From DATBQN01 sp963799925 (GTDB taxonomy: Bacteria > Acidobacteriota > Thermoanaerobaculia > Multivoradales > UBA5704), in contig CAWCYZ010000002.1 of assembly GCA_963799925.1 (NCBI GenBank), positions 992,001 to 1,056,000 on the forward strand: 64,000 nucleotides of DNA, written 5' to 3'. Below the pieces are notes generated by a model that was not told where the DNA came from, did no database searches, and saw only the letters and a list, made by a program, of their open reading frames with translations. Of the stretch, positions 18,732 to 27,216 are shown in pieces. How positions within the stretch are numbered: the first letter of the stretch is position 1; each line of letters starts with the position of its first letter. The translations under genes were made by a program, and so were the position numbers.

Positions 18732-19539
18732 ATGATCGACGTCTCGAAACTCGCGGCTCCGGGTTCTCCCGAAGAGCTCCTCGTCCGCCGCCTCGACCTC
18801 GAGCGGCTGCCGCGGCACGTGGCGATCATCATGGACGGCAACGGCCGCTGGGCCAAGGCGCGGAGCCTGCCGCGGGCGGAGGGGCACCGCGCCGGGGTGG
18901 CGGCGGTGCGCGACACCGTCGAGGCCGCGGCGGAGCTCGAGCTGCCGGTGCTCACCCTCTACGCCTTCTCGACCGAGAACTGGAAGCGGCCGCGGATCGA
19001 GATCTGGACGCTGATGAACCTGCTCAAGGAGTACCTGCGCAAAGAGACCGACAACCTGGTCGAGAACGACATCCGGCTGAACGTCCTCGGCCGCTGGCGC
19101 GAGCTCGACTGCCTCGGTCGTCCGCGAGCTCGAGCGGGGCCTCGCGGCGACCGCGGGCTGCCGCGGCATGAGCTTCAACATCGCCCTCAACTACTCGGGG
19201 CGCTGCGAGATCGTCGACGCCTGCCGCTCGATCGTCGCCGACTGGGCGGCGGGCAAGCGCGCCGACATCGACGAGGAGACGATCGGCCGCTACCTCTACA
19301 CCTCCGGCCAGCCGGACCCCGACCTGATGATCCGCACCTCGGGCGAGCTGCGGGTCTCGAACTTCCTGCTCTGGCAGATCGCCTACTCCGAGATCTGGGT
19401 GACGCAGACGCTATGGCCCGACTTCCGGCGCCGCGACCTCTACGAGGCGATCCTCGCCTTCCAGAGCCGCGACCGCCGCTACGGCGGCGTCAAAGCCGAG
19501 GAGGCCGACCGCGTGGCCGCCGGCCGCCGCCAGCTCTGA
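18732..19539 (+). CDS. uppS: Undecaprenyl diphosphate synthase UppS, frame broken by one extra base
   Basis: Two overlapping frames together give a complete cis-prenyltransferase of about 268 aa. The first, from ATG 18732, has HVAIIMDGNGRWAKARSLPR, with the catalytic Asp, and YAFSTENWKRP, then runs as far as VLGRWRELD. The second frame resumes at about 19112 (ASVVRELERG) and carries MSFNIALNYSGRCE and IRTSGELRVSNFLLWQ. One base too many near 19105-19112 (CTCGACTGCCTCGG) explains the break. The enzyme makes the C55 carrier lipid for peptidoglycan and O-antigen, and is normally essential, so a base error is likelier than true loss. Because of the shift, the first frame reads on without a stop into cdsA. 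Confidence 0.85.
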
Positions 19540-19565
19540 CCGCGGCGCTCCTCCCGACCCCGCCG

Positions 19566-20384
19566 ATGCAGCGACTCGCCACCGCCGCCGTCGGGGTGCC
19601 GCTCATCCTGGCGGCTCTCTTCCTCCTCCCCGACCGCTGGTTCTTCGTCGTCATCGCGGCGATCGTCGAGGGCGCCGTCTGGGAGTACGTGGGGATCGCG
19701 AGGAAGCGCGCCCCGCACGCGCCGCTCGCCCTCCTCCTCCTCTTCGTGCCGCTCGCCGCGGCCGGCCTCTACCTGGCGCTCGAGTCGCGGCGCGGCCTCA
19801 CCGACGTCGAGCTGCTGGCGATCGCGACGGCCCTCTCGGTGGGCTTGGGGACCCTTCTCCTCTTCTCCCGCACGCCGGTCGAGGAGTCGATCGCGAGCCT
19901 CGGCATCTTCGGCTTCGGCATCCCCTACCTCGCGGTGCCGATCGCCACCATGACCAGCCTGCAGCGCATCGACCCCTGGCTCGTCTTCCTCCTCATGGCG
20001 ATCGTCTGGCTGGGCGACACGGCGGCCTACTACGCCGGCTCGCGGCTCGGCCGCCACAAGATGGCGCCGGTCGTCTCCCCCAAGAAGAGCTGGGAGGGCG
20101 CCGCGGCGGGCCTCGCGACCAGCCTCGCCGCGGCCGCCGTCTGGAGCGTCTGGCGCCGCGGCGAGCTCCACGCCGGGTTCCTCGCCATGGCGGCGGCGAC
20201 GGCGGTGGCGGCGCAGGTGGGGGATCTCGTCGAGTCGATGATCAAGCGCGACGCCGGCGTCAAGGACTCCGGCAACGTCCTCCCCGGCCACGGCGGCGTC
20301 CTCGACCGCATCGACGCCATGATGTTCGCCGCCCCGGTGATGCTCCTCGGAGTGTGGATGCTGGGGATGGGGACCGGGCGGTAA
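19566..20384 (+). CDS. cdsA: Phosphatidate cytidylyltransferase CdsA
   Basis: A 272-aa membrane enzyme from ATG 19566, 26 bases after uppS. About seven transmembrane helices are present. The family signature lies at the C-terminal end: SPKKSWEGAAAGL near residue 178, then GDLVESMIKRDAGVKDSGN and VLPGHGGVLDRIDA. It forms CDP-diacylglycerol from phosphatidic acid and CTP. In many bacteria the order is uppS-cdsA-dxr-rseP. Here dxr is not between cdsA and rseP and is not elsewhere in the window. Confidence 0.95.
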   Translation: MQRLATAAVGVPLILAALFLLPDRWFFVVIAAIVEGAVWEYVGIARKRAPHAPLALLLLFVPLAAAGLYLALESRRGLTDVELLAIATALSVGLGTLLLFSRTPVEESIASLGIFGFGIPYLAVPIATMTSLQRIDPWLVFLLMAIVWLGDTAAYYAGSRLGRHKMAPVVSPKKSWEGAAAGLATSLAAAAVWSVWRRGELHAGFLAMAAATAVAAQVGDLVESMIKRDAGVKDSGNVLPGHGGVLDRIDAMMFAAPVMLLGVWMLGMGTGR

Positions 20385-20407
20385 TCCCCGGGCCGCCGGA
20401 CGCCGTT

Positions 20408-20416
20408 CGGTATAAT
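20408..20416 (+). promoter_or_regulatory. Promoter -10 element before rseP
   Basis: CGG followed by a perfect TATAAT (20411-20416), 43 bases before ATG 20460. The bases on both sides (CGCCGTTCGG, TCGAGCG) match those before the SGNH gene at 13890. No -35 match is found at 16-18 bases. Confidence 0.5.
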
Positions 20417-20459
20417 CGAGCGCCCGAGCGGCCGAGCCCGCACCCCTCCCGGAGATGCC

Positions 20460-21779
20460 ATGACCGCCATCCTGACCAATATCCTCGCCTTCGCCTTCGC
20501 CCTGGGCGTCATCATCTTCGTCCACGAGGGCGGGCATCTGCTGATGGCGAAGACCTTCGGCATGCGGGTCCTCACTTTCTCGCTCGGCTTCGGCCAGCGC
20601 CTCTGGGGCTTCACCCGCGGCGAGACGGAGTACAAGGTCTCGGCGATCCCCCTCGGCGGCTACGTGCGCCTGGGCGGCGAGAGCCTCGAGGAGGCGACCG
20701 GCGATCCGCGCGAGTTCCTCTCCAAGCCGCGCTGGCAGCGCATCCTGGTCTACGTCGCCGGTCCGTTCATGAACGTGATCCTCGCGATCGTCCTCTTCGC
20801 GGCGCTCTTCATGGTCGGCATCGCGGTGCCCAACCCGGCGGGCATCCCCTCGGTCGTCGGCGCCGTCGAGCCCGGCTCGTCCGCCGCCGCCGCCGGCATC
20901 GTCCGCGGCGACCATATCGTCGCCGCCAACGGCGAGCCGGTGGGGAGCTGGCAGGACCTCGGGTTCGCGCTCCTCACCTCGCCCGGCAAGCCGGTCCGCC
21001 TGACCGTCGAGCGCGGGGCCCGGCAGCTCCAGGCGACGGTCACCCCGCAGCGCGACCCCCGCTACGAGCTGGGGGACTACGGCGGCATCTTCCCCAGCGT
21101 CTGGCCGCAGGTGACCGACGTCCGCGCCGGGGCGCCGGCGGAGGCCGCCGGCTTTCGCAGCGGCGACGAGATCCACGCCGTCGACGGCCACCCGATCGCC
21201 GACAGCAAGGACTTCATCGCCTACATCGAGAAGCGCGCCGGCCAGCGGGTGGAGATCCGGGTGCTGCGCGACGGCGGCTTCGTCACCCTGCCGGTGGTGC
21301 CCAGGCTCGAGAACGGCCACGGCCTGATCGGCATCGGCATCGGCCTCTACCAGCGCTACAGCCCCGGTCAGGCGATCGTCGAGAGCCTGCGTTACAACCA
21401 GCAGATCGTGGTCGAGACCTTCCGCATGATCGGCAAGATCTTCACCCACCAGATCTCGGCCAAGGGGGCGCTCGCCGGGCCGATCGAGATCGCCGCGCAG
21501 AGCGGCGAGGCGGCGCGCACCGGCTTCAAGAACCTGTTGTTCCTGATGGGCTTCATCAGCATCAGCATCGCCATCCTGAACCTGATGCCGATCCCCATCC
21601 TCGACGGCGGGCAGATCTTCATCCTGCTGATCGAGGGCGTCATCCGGCGAGACCTGTCGCTGCGTCTGAAAGAGGTCATCGCCCAGGTCGGCTTCGTCAT
21701 GATCCTGCTGCTGATGTTCGTGGTGATATGGTTCGACATCAGCAAACACCTGCCGGCTCACCTGCTCCCGGGCTCCTGA
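20460..21779 (+). CDS. rseP: Site-2 intramembrane metalloprotease RseP
   Basis: A 439-aa membrane protease from ATG 20460. The zinc site HEGGH is at residues 22-26 in the first helix, and the third ligand lies in NLMPIPILDGGQIF near residue 380. Two PDZ domains lie between (first around SVVGAVEPGSSAAAAGI, second around VTDVRAGAPAEAAGFRSGDEI). Such proteases cut anti-sigma factors and spent signal peptides within the membrane, linking envelope stress to transcription. It has its own promoter and may also be read from the uppS-cdsA unit. Confidence 0.95.
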   Translation: MTAILTNILAFAFALGVIIFVHEGGHLLMAKTFGMRVLTFSLGFGQRLWGFTRGETEYKVSAIPLGGYVRLGGESLEEATGDPREFLSKPRWQRILVYVAGPFMNVILAIVLFAALFMVGIAVPNPAGIPSVVGAVEPGSSAAAAGIVRGDHIVAANGEPVGSWQDLGFALLTSPGKPVRLTVERGARQLQATVTPQRDPRYELGDYGGIFPSVWPQVTDVRAGAPAEAAGFRSGDEIHAVDGHPIADSKDFIAYIEKRAGQRVEIRVLRDGGFVTLPVVPRLENGHGLIGIGIGLYQRYSPGQAIVESLRYNQQIVVETFRMIGKIFTHQISAKGALAGPIEIAAQSGEAARTGFKNLLFLMGFISISIAILNLMPIPILDGGQIFILLIEGVIRRDLSLRLKEVIAQVGFVMILLLMFVVIWFDISKHLPAHLLPGS

Positions 21780-21807
21780 GCCCGGCGCCCCGCGGAGCGC
21801 TCGCGGC

Positions 21808-22353
21808 ATGGAAACGACGGGAGCGATGGGAACCATGGGAATGATCTCGGTCGGCGACGAGGCCCCGAACTTCGATCTGACCTCGACCGAGGACGCGCTC
21901 CTCATGCTGCGCGACGAGGTCATCCAGAACGCCCTCGTCCTCTACTTCTTCGCCGACCCGGAGAGCGACGGCGCCCGCCGCGACCTGGACGCTCTCAACC
22001 GCGGCTTGAAGGATCTCGCCCGCCAGCGGACACGGATCCTCGCCATCTCCCCGGCCAAGATCGAAGCCCTGAAGAAGGTCCAGGTCGAGCGCCAGCTCCT
22101 CTTCCCCCTCCTCCACGACGACCGCGGCTTCTCCGCCCAGTACGGCGTGGCGGCTCCCGCGGAGGGGAGTCCCGCCGCGCCGGCCCTGGTCGTCGTCAGC
22201 CGCCGGCAGAAGATCCTCTGGCTCGCCAACCCGGCCGCCGCCGTCGAGGCCGCCATCCCCGACATCGTGAAGCTGTTGAAGGCGCTGCCCTCCCCGACGG
22301 CGAGCTATCCGAAGAAGGTGATCAACCGGATCGTCGACCGTTGGGTGAATTGA
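21808..22353 (+). CDS. Peroxiredoxin/AhpC-TSA-fold protein without cysteine
   Basis: A 181-aa thioredoxin-fold protein. ATG 21808 has GGAG 10 bases upstream, but three more in-frame ATGs follow within 11 codons, so the true start is open. The AhpC/TSA fold is suggested by ISVGDEAPNFDLTST, the strand NALVLYFFADPESDGARRDL, ILAISPAKIEALKKVQ and FPLLHDDRGFSAQYGV. The peroxidatic Cys, expected in the segment after LYFFAD, is absent, and there is no Cys anywhere in the protein. It cannot be a normal peroxidase; a structural, chaperone or sensor role is possible. Confidence 0.75.
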   Translation: METTGAMGTMGMISVGDEAPNFDLTSTEDALLMLRDEVIQNALVLYFFADPESDGARRDLDALNRGLKDLARQRTRILAISPAKIEALKKVQVERQLLFPLLHDDRGFSAQYGVAAPAEGSPAAPALVVVSRRQKILWLANPAAAVEAAIPDIVKLLKALPSPTASYPKKVINRIVDRWVN

Positions 22354-22378
22354 GACGATCGGCGCCTCACATCGATCA

Positions 22379-22637
22379 GGTAACGTGGCCTACTGACTTG
22401 GCAACGTTTCCCCACGACTTGGCAACGTTGCCGAACGAGTAGGCAACGTTCCCCACGGACCCGGCAACGTTGCCTATTGACGAGGCAACGTTCCCCAACC
22501 ACTTGGCAACGTTGCCTACCGCCTTGGCACGTTCCCCATCGGCTAGGCAACGTTCCCCACCCACTCGGCAACGTTGCCGAACGACCTGGCAACGTTGCCT
22601 GCTCGGCCGGCAACGTTGCCCATCGCTCGGCAGAACC
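22379..22637. repeat. 21-bp-period palindrome array, core GGCAACGTTGCC
   Basis: Twelve to thirteen units between the peroxiredoxin-like and aminotransferase genes. Cores start at 22379 (decayed), 22400, 22421, 22442, 22463, 22484, 22505, 22526, 22546, 22567, 22588, 22609 and 22629 (decayed). Spacing is exactly 21 bases except two steps of 20. The 12-base core is a perfect palindrome, GGCAACGTTGCC, or varies at one base (GGCAACGTTCCC). The nine bases between cores differ from unit to unit but keep a loose CGACTT-like end. The 21-base step equals two turns of B-DNA. In one minus frame it would read as heptapeptides of the form GNVAxSx, but a one-base loss at 22526 breaks that frame and no start signal is seen, so I treat it as non-coding. 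Confidence 0.9.
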
Positions 22638-22703
22638 TGACCCCCGCCGCGGGTTCATCGGACCTCGCCGTGGCGCCGCCCGCGCCGAGGACGGTATGAG
22701 AGA

Positions 22704-24041
22704 ATGGCAGACGCGATGGCGACCGTCCGCACCGGCTCCGATCTCGCCGCCCTGGCCCGCGACACGGGCCCCGATCCGGGCCTCCGCGCCGGGCGGATGG
22801 CGGGGGGGCTGGTCGGCTCGGAGATCCTCAAGATCGCGGCCGACATGCGCTCCCGCGCCGCCGCCGGCAGGCCGGTCTGCGACCTCACGGTCGGCGACTT
22901 CAACCCGCGGTACTTCCCCATCCCCGAGCGCCTCGCCGCGGCGGTGCAGGGCGCCCTCGCCGCCGGCGAGACCAACTATCCGCCGGCCAACGGCATGCCG
23001 GAGCTGCGCCGCGCCGTGCAGGGCTTCTACGAGCGCGAGCTCGGCCTCTCCTACCCGCTCGAATCGATCCTCATCTGCGGCGGCGCGCGGCCGATCATCT
23101 ACTGCGCCTACGCCACCGTCTGCGACCCCGGCGACCGCATCGTCTACCCGCTGCCGAGCTGGAACAACAACCACTACGTGCACATGGTCGACGGCGTCGG
23201 CGTGCCGGTGCCGTGCCACGCGGAGGACCGCTTCCTCCCCACCCGCGAGGCGCTGGCGAAGGCCCTCCCCGGGGCGCGCCTGGTCTGCCTCAACTCGCCG
23301 CTCAACCCCACCGGCACGGCGATCGGCCGCGCCGCGCTCGCCGGCATCTGCGAGGCGATCGTCGAAGAGAACGCGGCGCGCGAGCGGCGGCGCGAGCGCC
23401 CGCTCTACCTGCTCTACGACCACATCTACTGGATGCTGTGCTTCGGCGGCACGGTGCACGTGACCCCGCCCGAGGTGTGCCCGGAGATGGCGCGCTACAC
23501 CGTCTTCGTCGACGGCATCAGCAAGGCGTTCGCGGCGACCGGCCTGCGGGTCGGCTGGGCGGTGGGCCCGGCGGACGTCGTGGCGCGGATGTCGGCGGTC
23601 TTGGGCCACGTCGGCGCCTGGGCGCCGCGCGCCGAGCAGGTGGCGACGGTCGCGCTGCTCGACGATCCGCCGGCGATCCGCGACTTCCACGCCGTCTTCC
23701 ATCGCGACATCGAGCAGCGCCTCGACCTCCTCCACGCCGGGCTGCAGGCGATGAAGTCCCGCGGCCTGCCGGTCGACAGCATCCCGCCGATGGGGGCCAT
23801 CTACCTGACGGCGCGCATCCATCCCCTGGGCCGCCGGACGCCGGCGGGGAACGTGCTCTCGACCAACGAGGAGGTGCGGCGCTACGTCCTCGAGGAGGCG
23901 TCGATCGGCGTCGTCCCCTTCCAGGCCTTCGGCCGCCCGGAGAACGACGGCTGGTTCCGCCTCTCGATCGGCGCCGTCGGCATCCCCGACATCGAAGCCG
24001 CCCTCCCCCGCCTCGAAGCCGCGCTCGCGGCGCTCCGGTAG
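22704..24041 (+). CDS. Class I/II PLP-dependent aminotransferase
   Basis: A 445-aa fold-type I enzyme from ATG 22704 (ATG 22716 is an alternative). Visible motifs: TVGDFNPRYFPIP for the N-terminal substrate loop, NYPPANGMPELRRAV, LNSPLNPTGT for PLP-ring contacts, YDHIYW, the Schiff-base lysine in VDGISKAFAATGLRVGW near residue 273, and the substrate-carboxylate Arg in WFRLSIG. It resembles aspartate/aromatic aminotransferases of the AspC-Ib type. The substrate is not determined by sequence. It follows the palindrome array and is convergent with nfo. Confidence 0.9.
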   Translation: MADAMATVRTGSDLAALARDTGPDPGLRAGRMAGGLVGSEILKIAADMRSRAAAGRPVCDLTVGDFNPRYFPIPERLAAAVQGALAAGETNYPPANGMPELRRAVQGFYERELGLSYPLESILICGGARPIIYCAYATVCDPGDRIVYPLPSWNNNHYVHMVDGVGVPVPCHAEDRFLPTREALAKALPGARLVCLNSPLNPTGTAIGRAALAGICEAIVEENAARERRRERPLYLLYDHIYWMLCFGGTVHVTPPEVCPEMARYTVFVDGISKAFAATGLRVGWAVGPADVVARMSAVLGHVGAWAPRAEQVATVALLDDPPAIRDFHAVFHRDIEQRLDLLHAGLQAMKSRGLPVDSIPPMGAIYLTARIHPLGRRTPAGNVLSTNEEVRRYVLEEASIGVVPFQAFGRPENDGWFRLSIGAVGIPDIEAALPRLEAALAALR

Positions 24042-24054
24042 CCGCTCCTCTCAG

Positions 24055-24930
24055 TCAGCTCAGCAGCCCGCGCAGCACCGCCAGGTCCCGGCGGTGGCCG
24101 GCCATCTCGTCCTCGGGGTCGGTCTCGACGACCATCGGGATGCGGCGCAGCCGCGGATCGGCGAGGAAGCGGCCGAAGGCGGCGAGGCCGATCATCCCCT
24201 CGCCGATGTGGGCGTGGCGGTCGCGCCGCGCGGCGAAGGGGCGGAGCGAGTCGTTGAGGTGGATGCCGCCCAGGGCGTCCCAGCCGAGCCGCTCGCCGAG
24301 CTCGGCGAGGAATTCCTCGTAGCCCGCCGCCTGGTGGATCGCGTAGCCCGCCGCGAAGGCGTGGCAGGTATCGATGCAGACCCCCACCCGCGCCGGCTCC
24401 GCCAGCCGCGCGCGGATCGCGGCCAGGTGCTCCAGCCGATGGCCGAGGCAGCTCCCCTGCCCGGCGGTGTTCTCGAGGAGCACGCGGGTCGTCGCCTCGG
24501 GCACCGCCCGGAGCACGCAGTCGAGCGAGCGGGCGACGCGCGCGATCCCCCGTTCCTCGCCGGCGCCGAGGTGCGCGCCGGGGTGGAGCACGAGGCCGTC
24601 CACCCGCAGGCGCGAGCAGCGGCGCAGCTCGTCGGCGAGCGCGGCGCGCGAGCGCAGGAGGATCGAACGGTCCGTTGCCGCGAGGTTGATCAGATAGGAG
24701 GCGTGGGCGAGGACCGGCCCCACGGCGCTCGCCCGCCGCGCCCCGTGGAAGGCGAGGACCTCCTCTTCCACCAGCTCCTTGCCCCGCCACTGGCTGGCGT
24801 TCTTGACGAAGATCTGGATCGCCCCGCAGGCGAGGGCGTCGGCGCGGGCGAAGGCCGTCGCCACCCCGCCGGCGACCGACACGTGGACGCCCAAGAGCGG
24901 CGGGCGCGGGCGGCGGGCGCGGGGCGGCAT
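24055..24930 (-). CDS. nfo: Endonuclease IV (AP endonuclease Nfo)
   Basis: A 291-aa enzyme starting at ATG 24930. The TIM-barrel metal ligands appear in the family order: GVHVSVAGGV, FVKNASQWRGK, AHASYLINLA, LVLHPGAHLG, VLLENTAGQGSCLG, GVCIDTCHAFAAGY, HLNDS, DRHAHIGEG and MVVETDPE. It cleaves DNA at abasic sites and at damaged 3' ends in base-excision repair. It is convergent with the aminotransferase gene, with only 13 bases between the stops, and divergent from the PASTA gene. Confidence 0.95.
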   Translation of the reverse strand: MPPRARRPRPPLLGVHVSVAGGVATAFARADALACGAIQIFVKNASQWRGKELVEEEVLAFHGARRASAVGPVLAHASYLINLAATDRSILLRSRAALADELRRCSRLRVDGLVLHPGAHLGAGEERGIARVARSLDCVLRAVPEATTRVLLENTAGQGSCLGHRLEHLAAIRARLAEPARVGVCIDTCHAFAAGYAIHQAAGYEEFLAELGERLGWDALGGIHLNDSLRPFAARRDRHAHIGEGMIGLAAFGRFLADPRLRRIPMVVETDPEDEMAGHRRDLAVLRGLLS

Positions 24931-24990
24931 TAGCGCATTCTACGGCCCGCCGGGGCTCGCGCCGGCCGGCCGCGGCGCCTGCCCGCCCTC

Positions 24991-24999
24991 TGTTAGACT
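24991..24999 (+). promoter_or_regulatory. Extended -10 element before the PASTA gene
   Basis: TGT-TAGACT ends 9 bases before ATG 25009, so transcription would begin about at the start codon. A leaderless or near-leaderless mRNA is implied, and no Shine-Dalgarno sequence is present. Confidence 0.4.
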
Positions 25000-25008
25000 G
25001 CCCCGCTT

Positions 25009-25752
25009 ATGGGGGCGAGGTTTCTGCGCGTGCTGGGGCTGCTGGCCTATGGCCTGCTCGTCGTCGCCGTGTTCTTCGTCACCGCCTATGTCGCGTTCAG
25101 CTTTTTCGTCCGCAGCGGCGTCACCCCCGTGCCCAAGGTCACCGGCCTGACCCGCGACGACGCGGCGAACGCTCTCGCCGACCGCGGCCTCGTCCTGCGC
25201 CGGGTGGCCGCCAAGGGGCGCTACGACGACAGCGTGCCGGCCGGGCGCGTGCTGCGCCAGCAGCCCGACGCGCGGACCCTGGTCAAGCGCGGCAGCGGCG
25301 TCGAGCTCGTCATGTCGCTCGGGCCGCAGCGGATCGAGGTTCCCGACCTCGCCGCCAAGGCCTTTCCCGCCGCGCAGGTGACGCTCTCCGCGACCGGCCT
25401 CCTGATCGGCAAGACACTGATCGCCTTCGCCGGCGGCCAGGAGCCGGGCTCGGTGGTCGACCAGGACCCCGATGCGGGAGCCATGGTGGCGCCGGCGACG
25501 CCGGTCGACGTGCTCCTCGCCGGCGTGACGCCGGGCGAGCGCTTCGTCATGCCCGACCTGGTCTACCGCCAGTACGACCCGGTGCGCTCGTTCTTCGCGG
25601 CGCAGCGCATCCGCATGGGCAACGTCAAGTTCGAGCGCTACGAGGGCGTCGCCGCGGGGGTGATCCTGCGCCAGTTCCCGCTCCCCGGCCATCCGCTGAG
25701 CCGCGACGACGCCGTGTCGCTGGTCGTCGCGACCGCCGAGGGCGTGTCGTGA
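25009..25752 (+). CDS. PASTA-domain membrane protein
   Basis: A 247-aa protein from ATG 25009 with one transmembrane helix (residues 12-36) and an outside part made of three PASTA domains (about residues 40-104, 108-175 and 178-245). Each starts with a Val-Pro or Met-Pro-Asp-Leu step (TPVPKVTGLTRDDA; IEVPDLAAKAFPAA; FVMPDLVYRQYDPV) and includes the IGxVLRQ-like RVLRQQPDA, SVVDQDPDAG and VILRQFPLPG. PASTA domains bind muropeptides or beta-lactams. There is no kinase domain, so this is a free-standing sensor or scaffold. The rpe gene follows after 16 bases. Confidence 0.88.
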   Translation: MGARFLRVLGLLAYGLLVVAVFFVTAYVAFSFFVRSGVTPVPKVTGLTRDDAANALADRGLVLRRVAAKGRYDDSVPAGRVLRQQPDARTLVKRGSGVELVMSLGPQRIEVPDLAAKAFPAAQVTLSATGLLIGKTLIAFAGGQEPGSVVDQDPDAGAMVAPATPVDVLLAGVTPGERFVMPDLVYRQYDPVRSFFAAQRIRMGNVKFERYEGVAAGVILRQFPLPGHPLSRDDAVSLVVATAEGVS

Positions 25753-25768
25753 GGGCCGGCGCTCGCCG

Positions 25769-26431
25769 ATGAAGCTCGCGCCGTCGCTCCTCGCCGCCGA
25801 CCTCGCCGACCTCGGCGGGGCGCTCGCCCTCTGCGAGAAGGGGGGCGCCGACCTCGTCCATTTCGACGTCATGGACGGCCACTTCGTCCCCAACCTGTCG
25901 TTCGGCATCCCGGTGCTCCAGGCGGTCACCCGCCGCACCCGGCTGCCGGTCGACGTGCACCTCATGGTCGCCAACCCCGACCGGCTGATCGACGACTATC
26001 TCGCCGCCGGCCCGGCGCGCATCGCGGTCCACTGGGAGGCCGCGGTCCACCTCGACCGGCTGGTCACCCACATCCGCCAGGGCGGCGCCTCGCCGGGCGT
26101 CGCCGTCAACCCCGCGACACCGGTCGAGATGCTCGTCGACGTCCTGCCGCAGCTCGACTACGTGCTCCTCATGTCGGTCAACCCCGGCTTCGGCGGCCAG
26201 AAGTTCCTCGCCCGCGCGCTCGACAAGGCGCGCCGCTTGACCGCCCTCGCCCGCGAGTGCGGCAAGGGCCTCGAGATCGCCATGGACGGCGGCATCGAGC
26301 GCGATAACATTCATCGAGTGGTGGCGGCCGGCGTCGCGGTATGCGTCGTCGGTTCCGCCATCTTCTCCGCCGCCGATCCGGTGGCGCGCATGTCGGAGCT
26401 CAGAACGAGCGCCCGATCGGAGATGGTATGA
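25769..26431 (+). CDS. rpe: Ribulose-phosphate 3-epimerase
   Basis: A 220-aa TIM-barrel enzyme from ATG 25769. Opening KLAPSLLAADLADLGG, metal and catalytic residues in VHFDVMDGHFVPNLSFG, PVDVHLMVANPDRLID, and VLLMSVNPGFGGQKF, with AMDGGIERDNI for phosphate binding, are all present. It interconverts ribulose-5-phosphate and xylulose-5-phosphate. Its stop shares an ATGA overlap with the next lipoprotein gene. Confidence 0.96.
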   Translation: MKLAPSLLAADLADLGGALALCEKGGADLVHFDVMDGHFVPNLSFGIPVLQAVTRRTRLPVDVHLMVANPDRLIDDYLAAGPARIAVHWEAAVHLDRLVTHIRQGGASPGVAVNPATPVEMLVDVLPQLDYVLLMSVNPGFGGQKFLARALDKARRLTALARECGKGLEIAMDGGIERDNIHRVVAAGVAVCVVGSAIFSAADPVARMSELRTSARSEMV

Positions 26432-27216
26432 AGCGGACGCTTTCCCCGTTCTGCCCCGCCTGGCTGCTGCCCTGCCTGGCCGTCCTCGTCCTCGCCGCCG
26501 CCGGCTGCCACCACGGCACCAAGGCCAAGAACGACCCCATCCTCAAGCTCGGGGCCGAGGAGTCGCTCGCCCAGGGCAAGGTCTTCCTGGCGCAGAAGAA
26601 GTACGCGCGCGCGCGCCCCTTCTTCACCCATGCCTTCGAGGTCGAGCCCAACTCGGCGACCGGCCGCGAGTCCCTGCTCCTCGCCGCCGATACCTTCTAT
26701 CTCGAGGGCGGCGCCGCCAACTTCGTCCAGGCCGAGGCCAAGTATCGCGACTACCTGAACCGCTTCCCCACCAGCGAGCAGGCGGCCTACGTCCAGTTCC
26801 AGATCGCCAACAGCCTGGCGAAGCGGATGGAGCGGCCGGACCGCGACCAGGACGTCACCCGCAAGGCCCTCGAAGCCTACGAGGAGCTGGTGCGGCTCTA
26901 CCCGACGAGCGAGTACGCCGACCAGGGCAAGGAGCAGAGCCAGGCCGTGCGCGCCAACCTGGCCGAGCACGAGTTCCTGGTCGGCCAGTTCTACCTGCGC
27001 TACGGCGCGCCGCAGGCCGCGGTCAGCCGCTTCGAGTACCTGTTGAAGACCTACCCGAGCTACGCCGAGAAGGACAAGGTGATCTATTACCTCGGCGTCG
27101 CCTACGGCCACAACAAGAAGCCGGAGGAGTCGAAGAAGGCCTTCGAGCGGCTGAAGAAGGAGTTCCCGCAGAGCCCGTACGTGGGTGACGTCCCCGAGCA
27201 GAAGGTGGGGAAGTAG
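26428..27216 (+). CDS. BamD/YfiO-like outer-membrane assembly lipoprotein
   Basis: A 262-aa protein from ATG 26428, overlapping rpe by 4 bases. A lipoprotein signal peptide ends at AAAGC near residue 25, so Cys is the likely lipidation site. The mature part is a series of TPR-like helical pairs: SLAQGKVFLAQKKYARARPF, ADTFYLEGGAANFVQAEAK, YRDYLNRFPTSEQAAYVQF, YEELVRLYPTSEYADQG and SRFEYLLKTYPSYAEKDK. That arrangement matches BamD, the BAM complex lipoprotein that helps insert outer-membrane beta-barrels. It is followed without a gap by a YbgF-like lipoprotein gene. Confidence 0.85.
   Translation: MKRTLSPFCPAWLLPCLAVLVLAAAGCHHGTKAKNDPILKLGAEESLAQGKVFLAQKKYARARPFFTHAFEVEPNSATGRESLLLAADTFYLEGGAANFVQAEAKYRDYLNRFPTSEQAAYVQFQIANSLAKRMERPDRDQDVTRKALEAYEELVRLYPTSEYADQGKEQSQAVRANLAEHEFLVGQFYLRYGAPQAAVSRFEYLLKTYPSYAEKDKVIYYLGVAYGHNKKPEESKKAFERLKKEFPQSPYVGDVPEQKVGK

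Noticed and set aside
22379..22637. CRISPR array
   Set aside because: The repeated core is 12 bases and the spacers nine, far too short; two steps are 20 bases and no cas gene is nearby.
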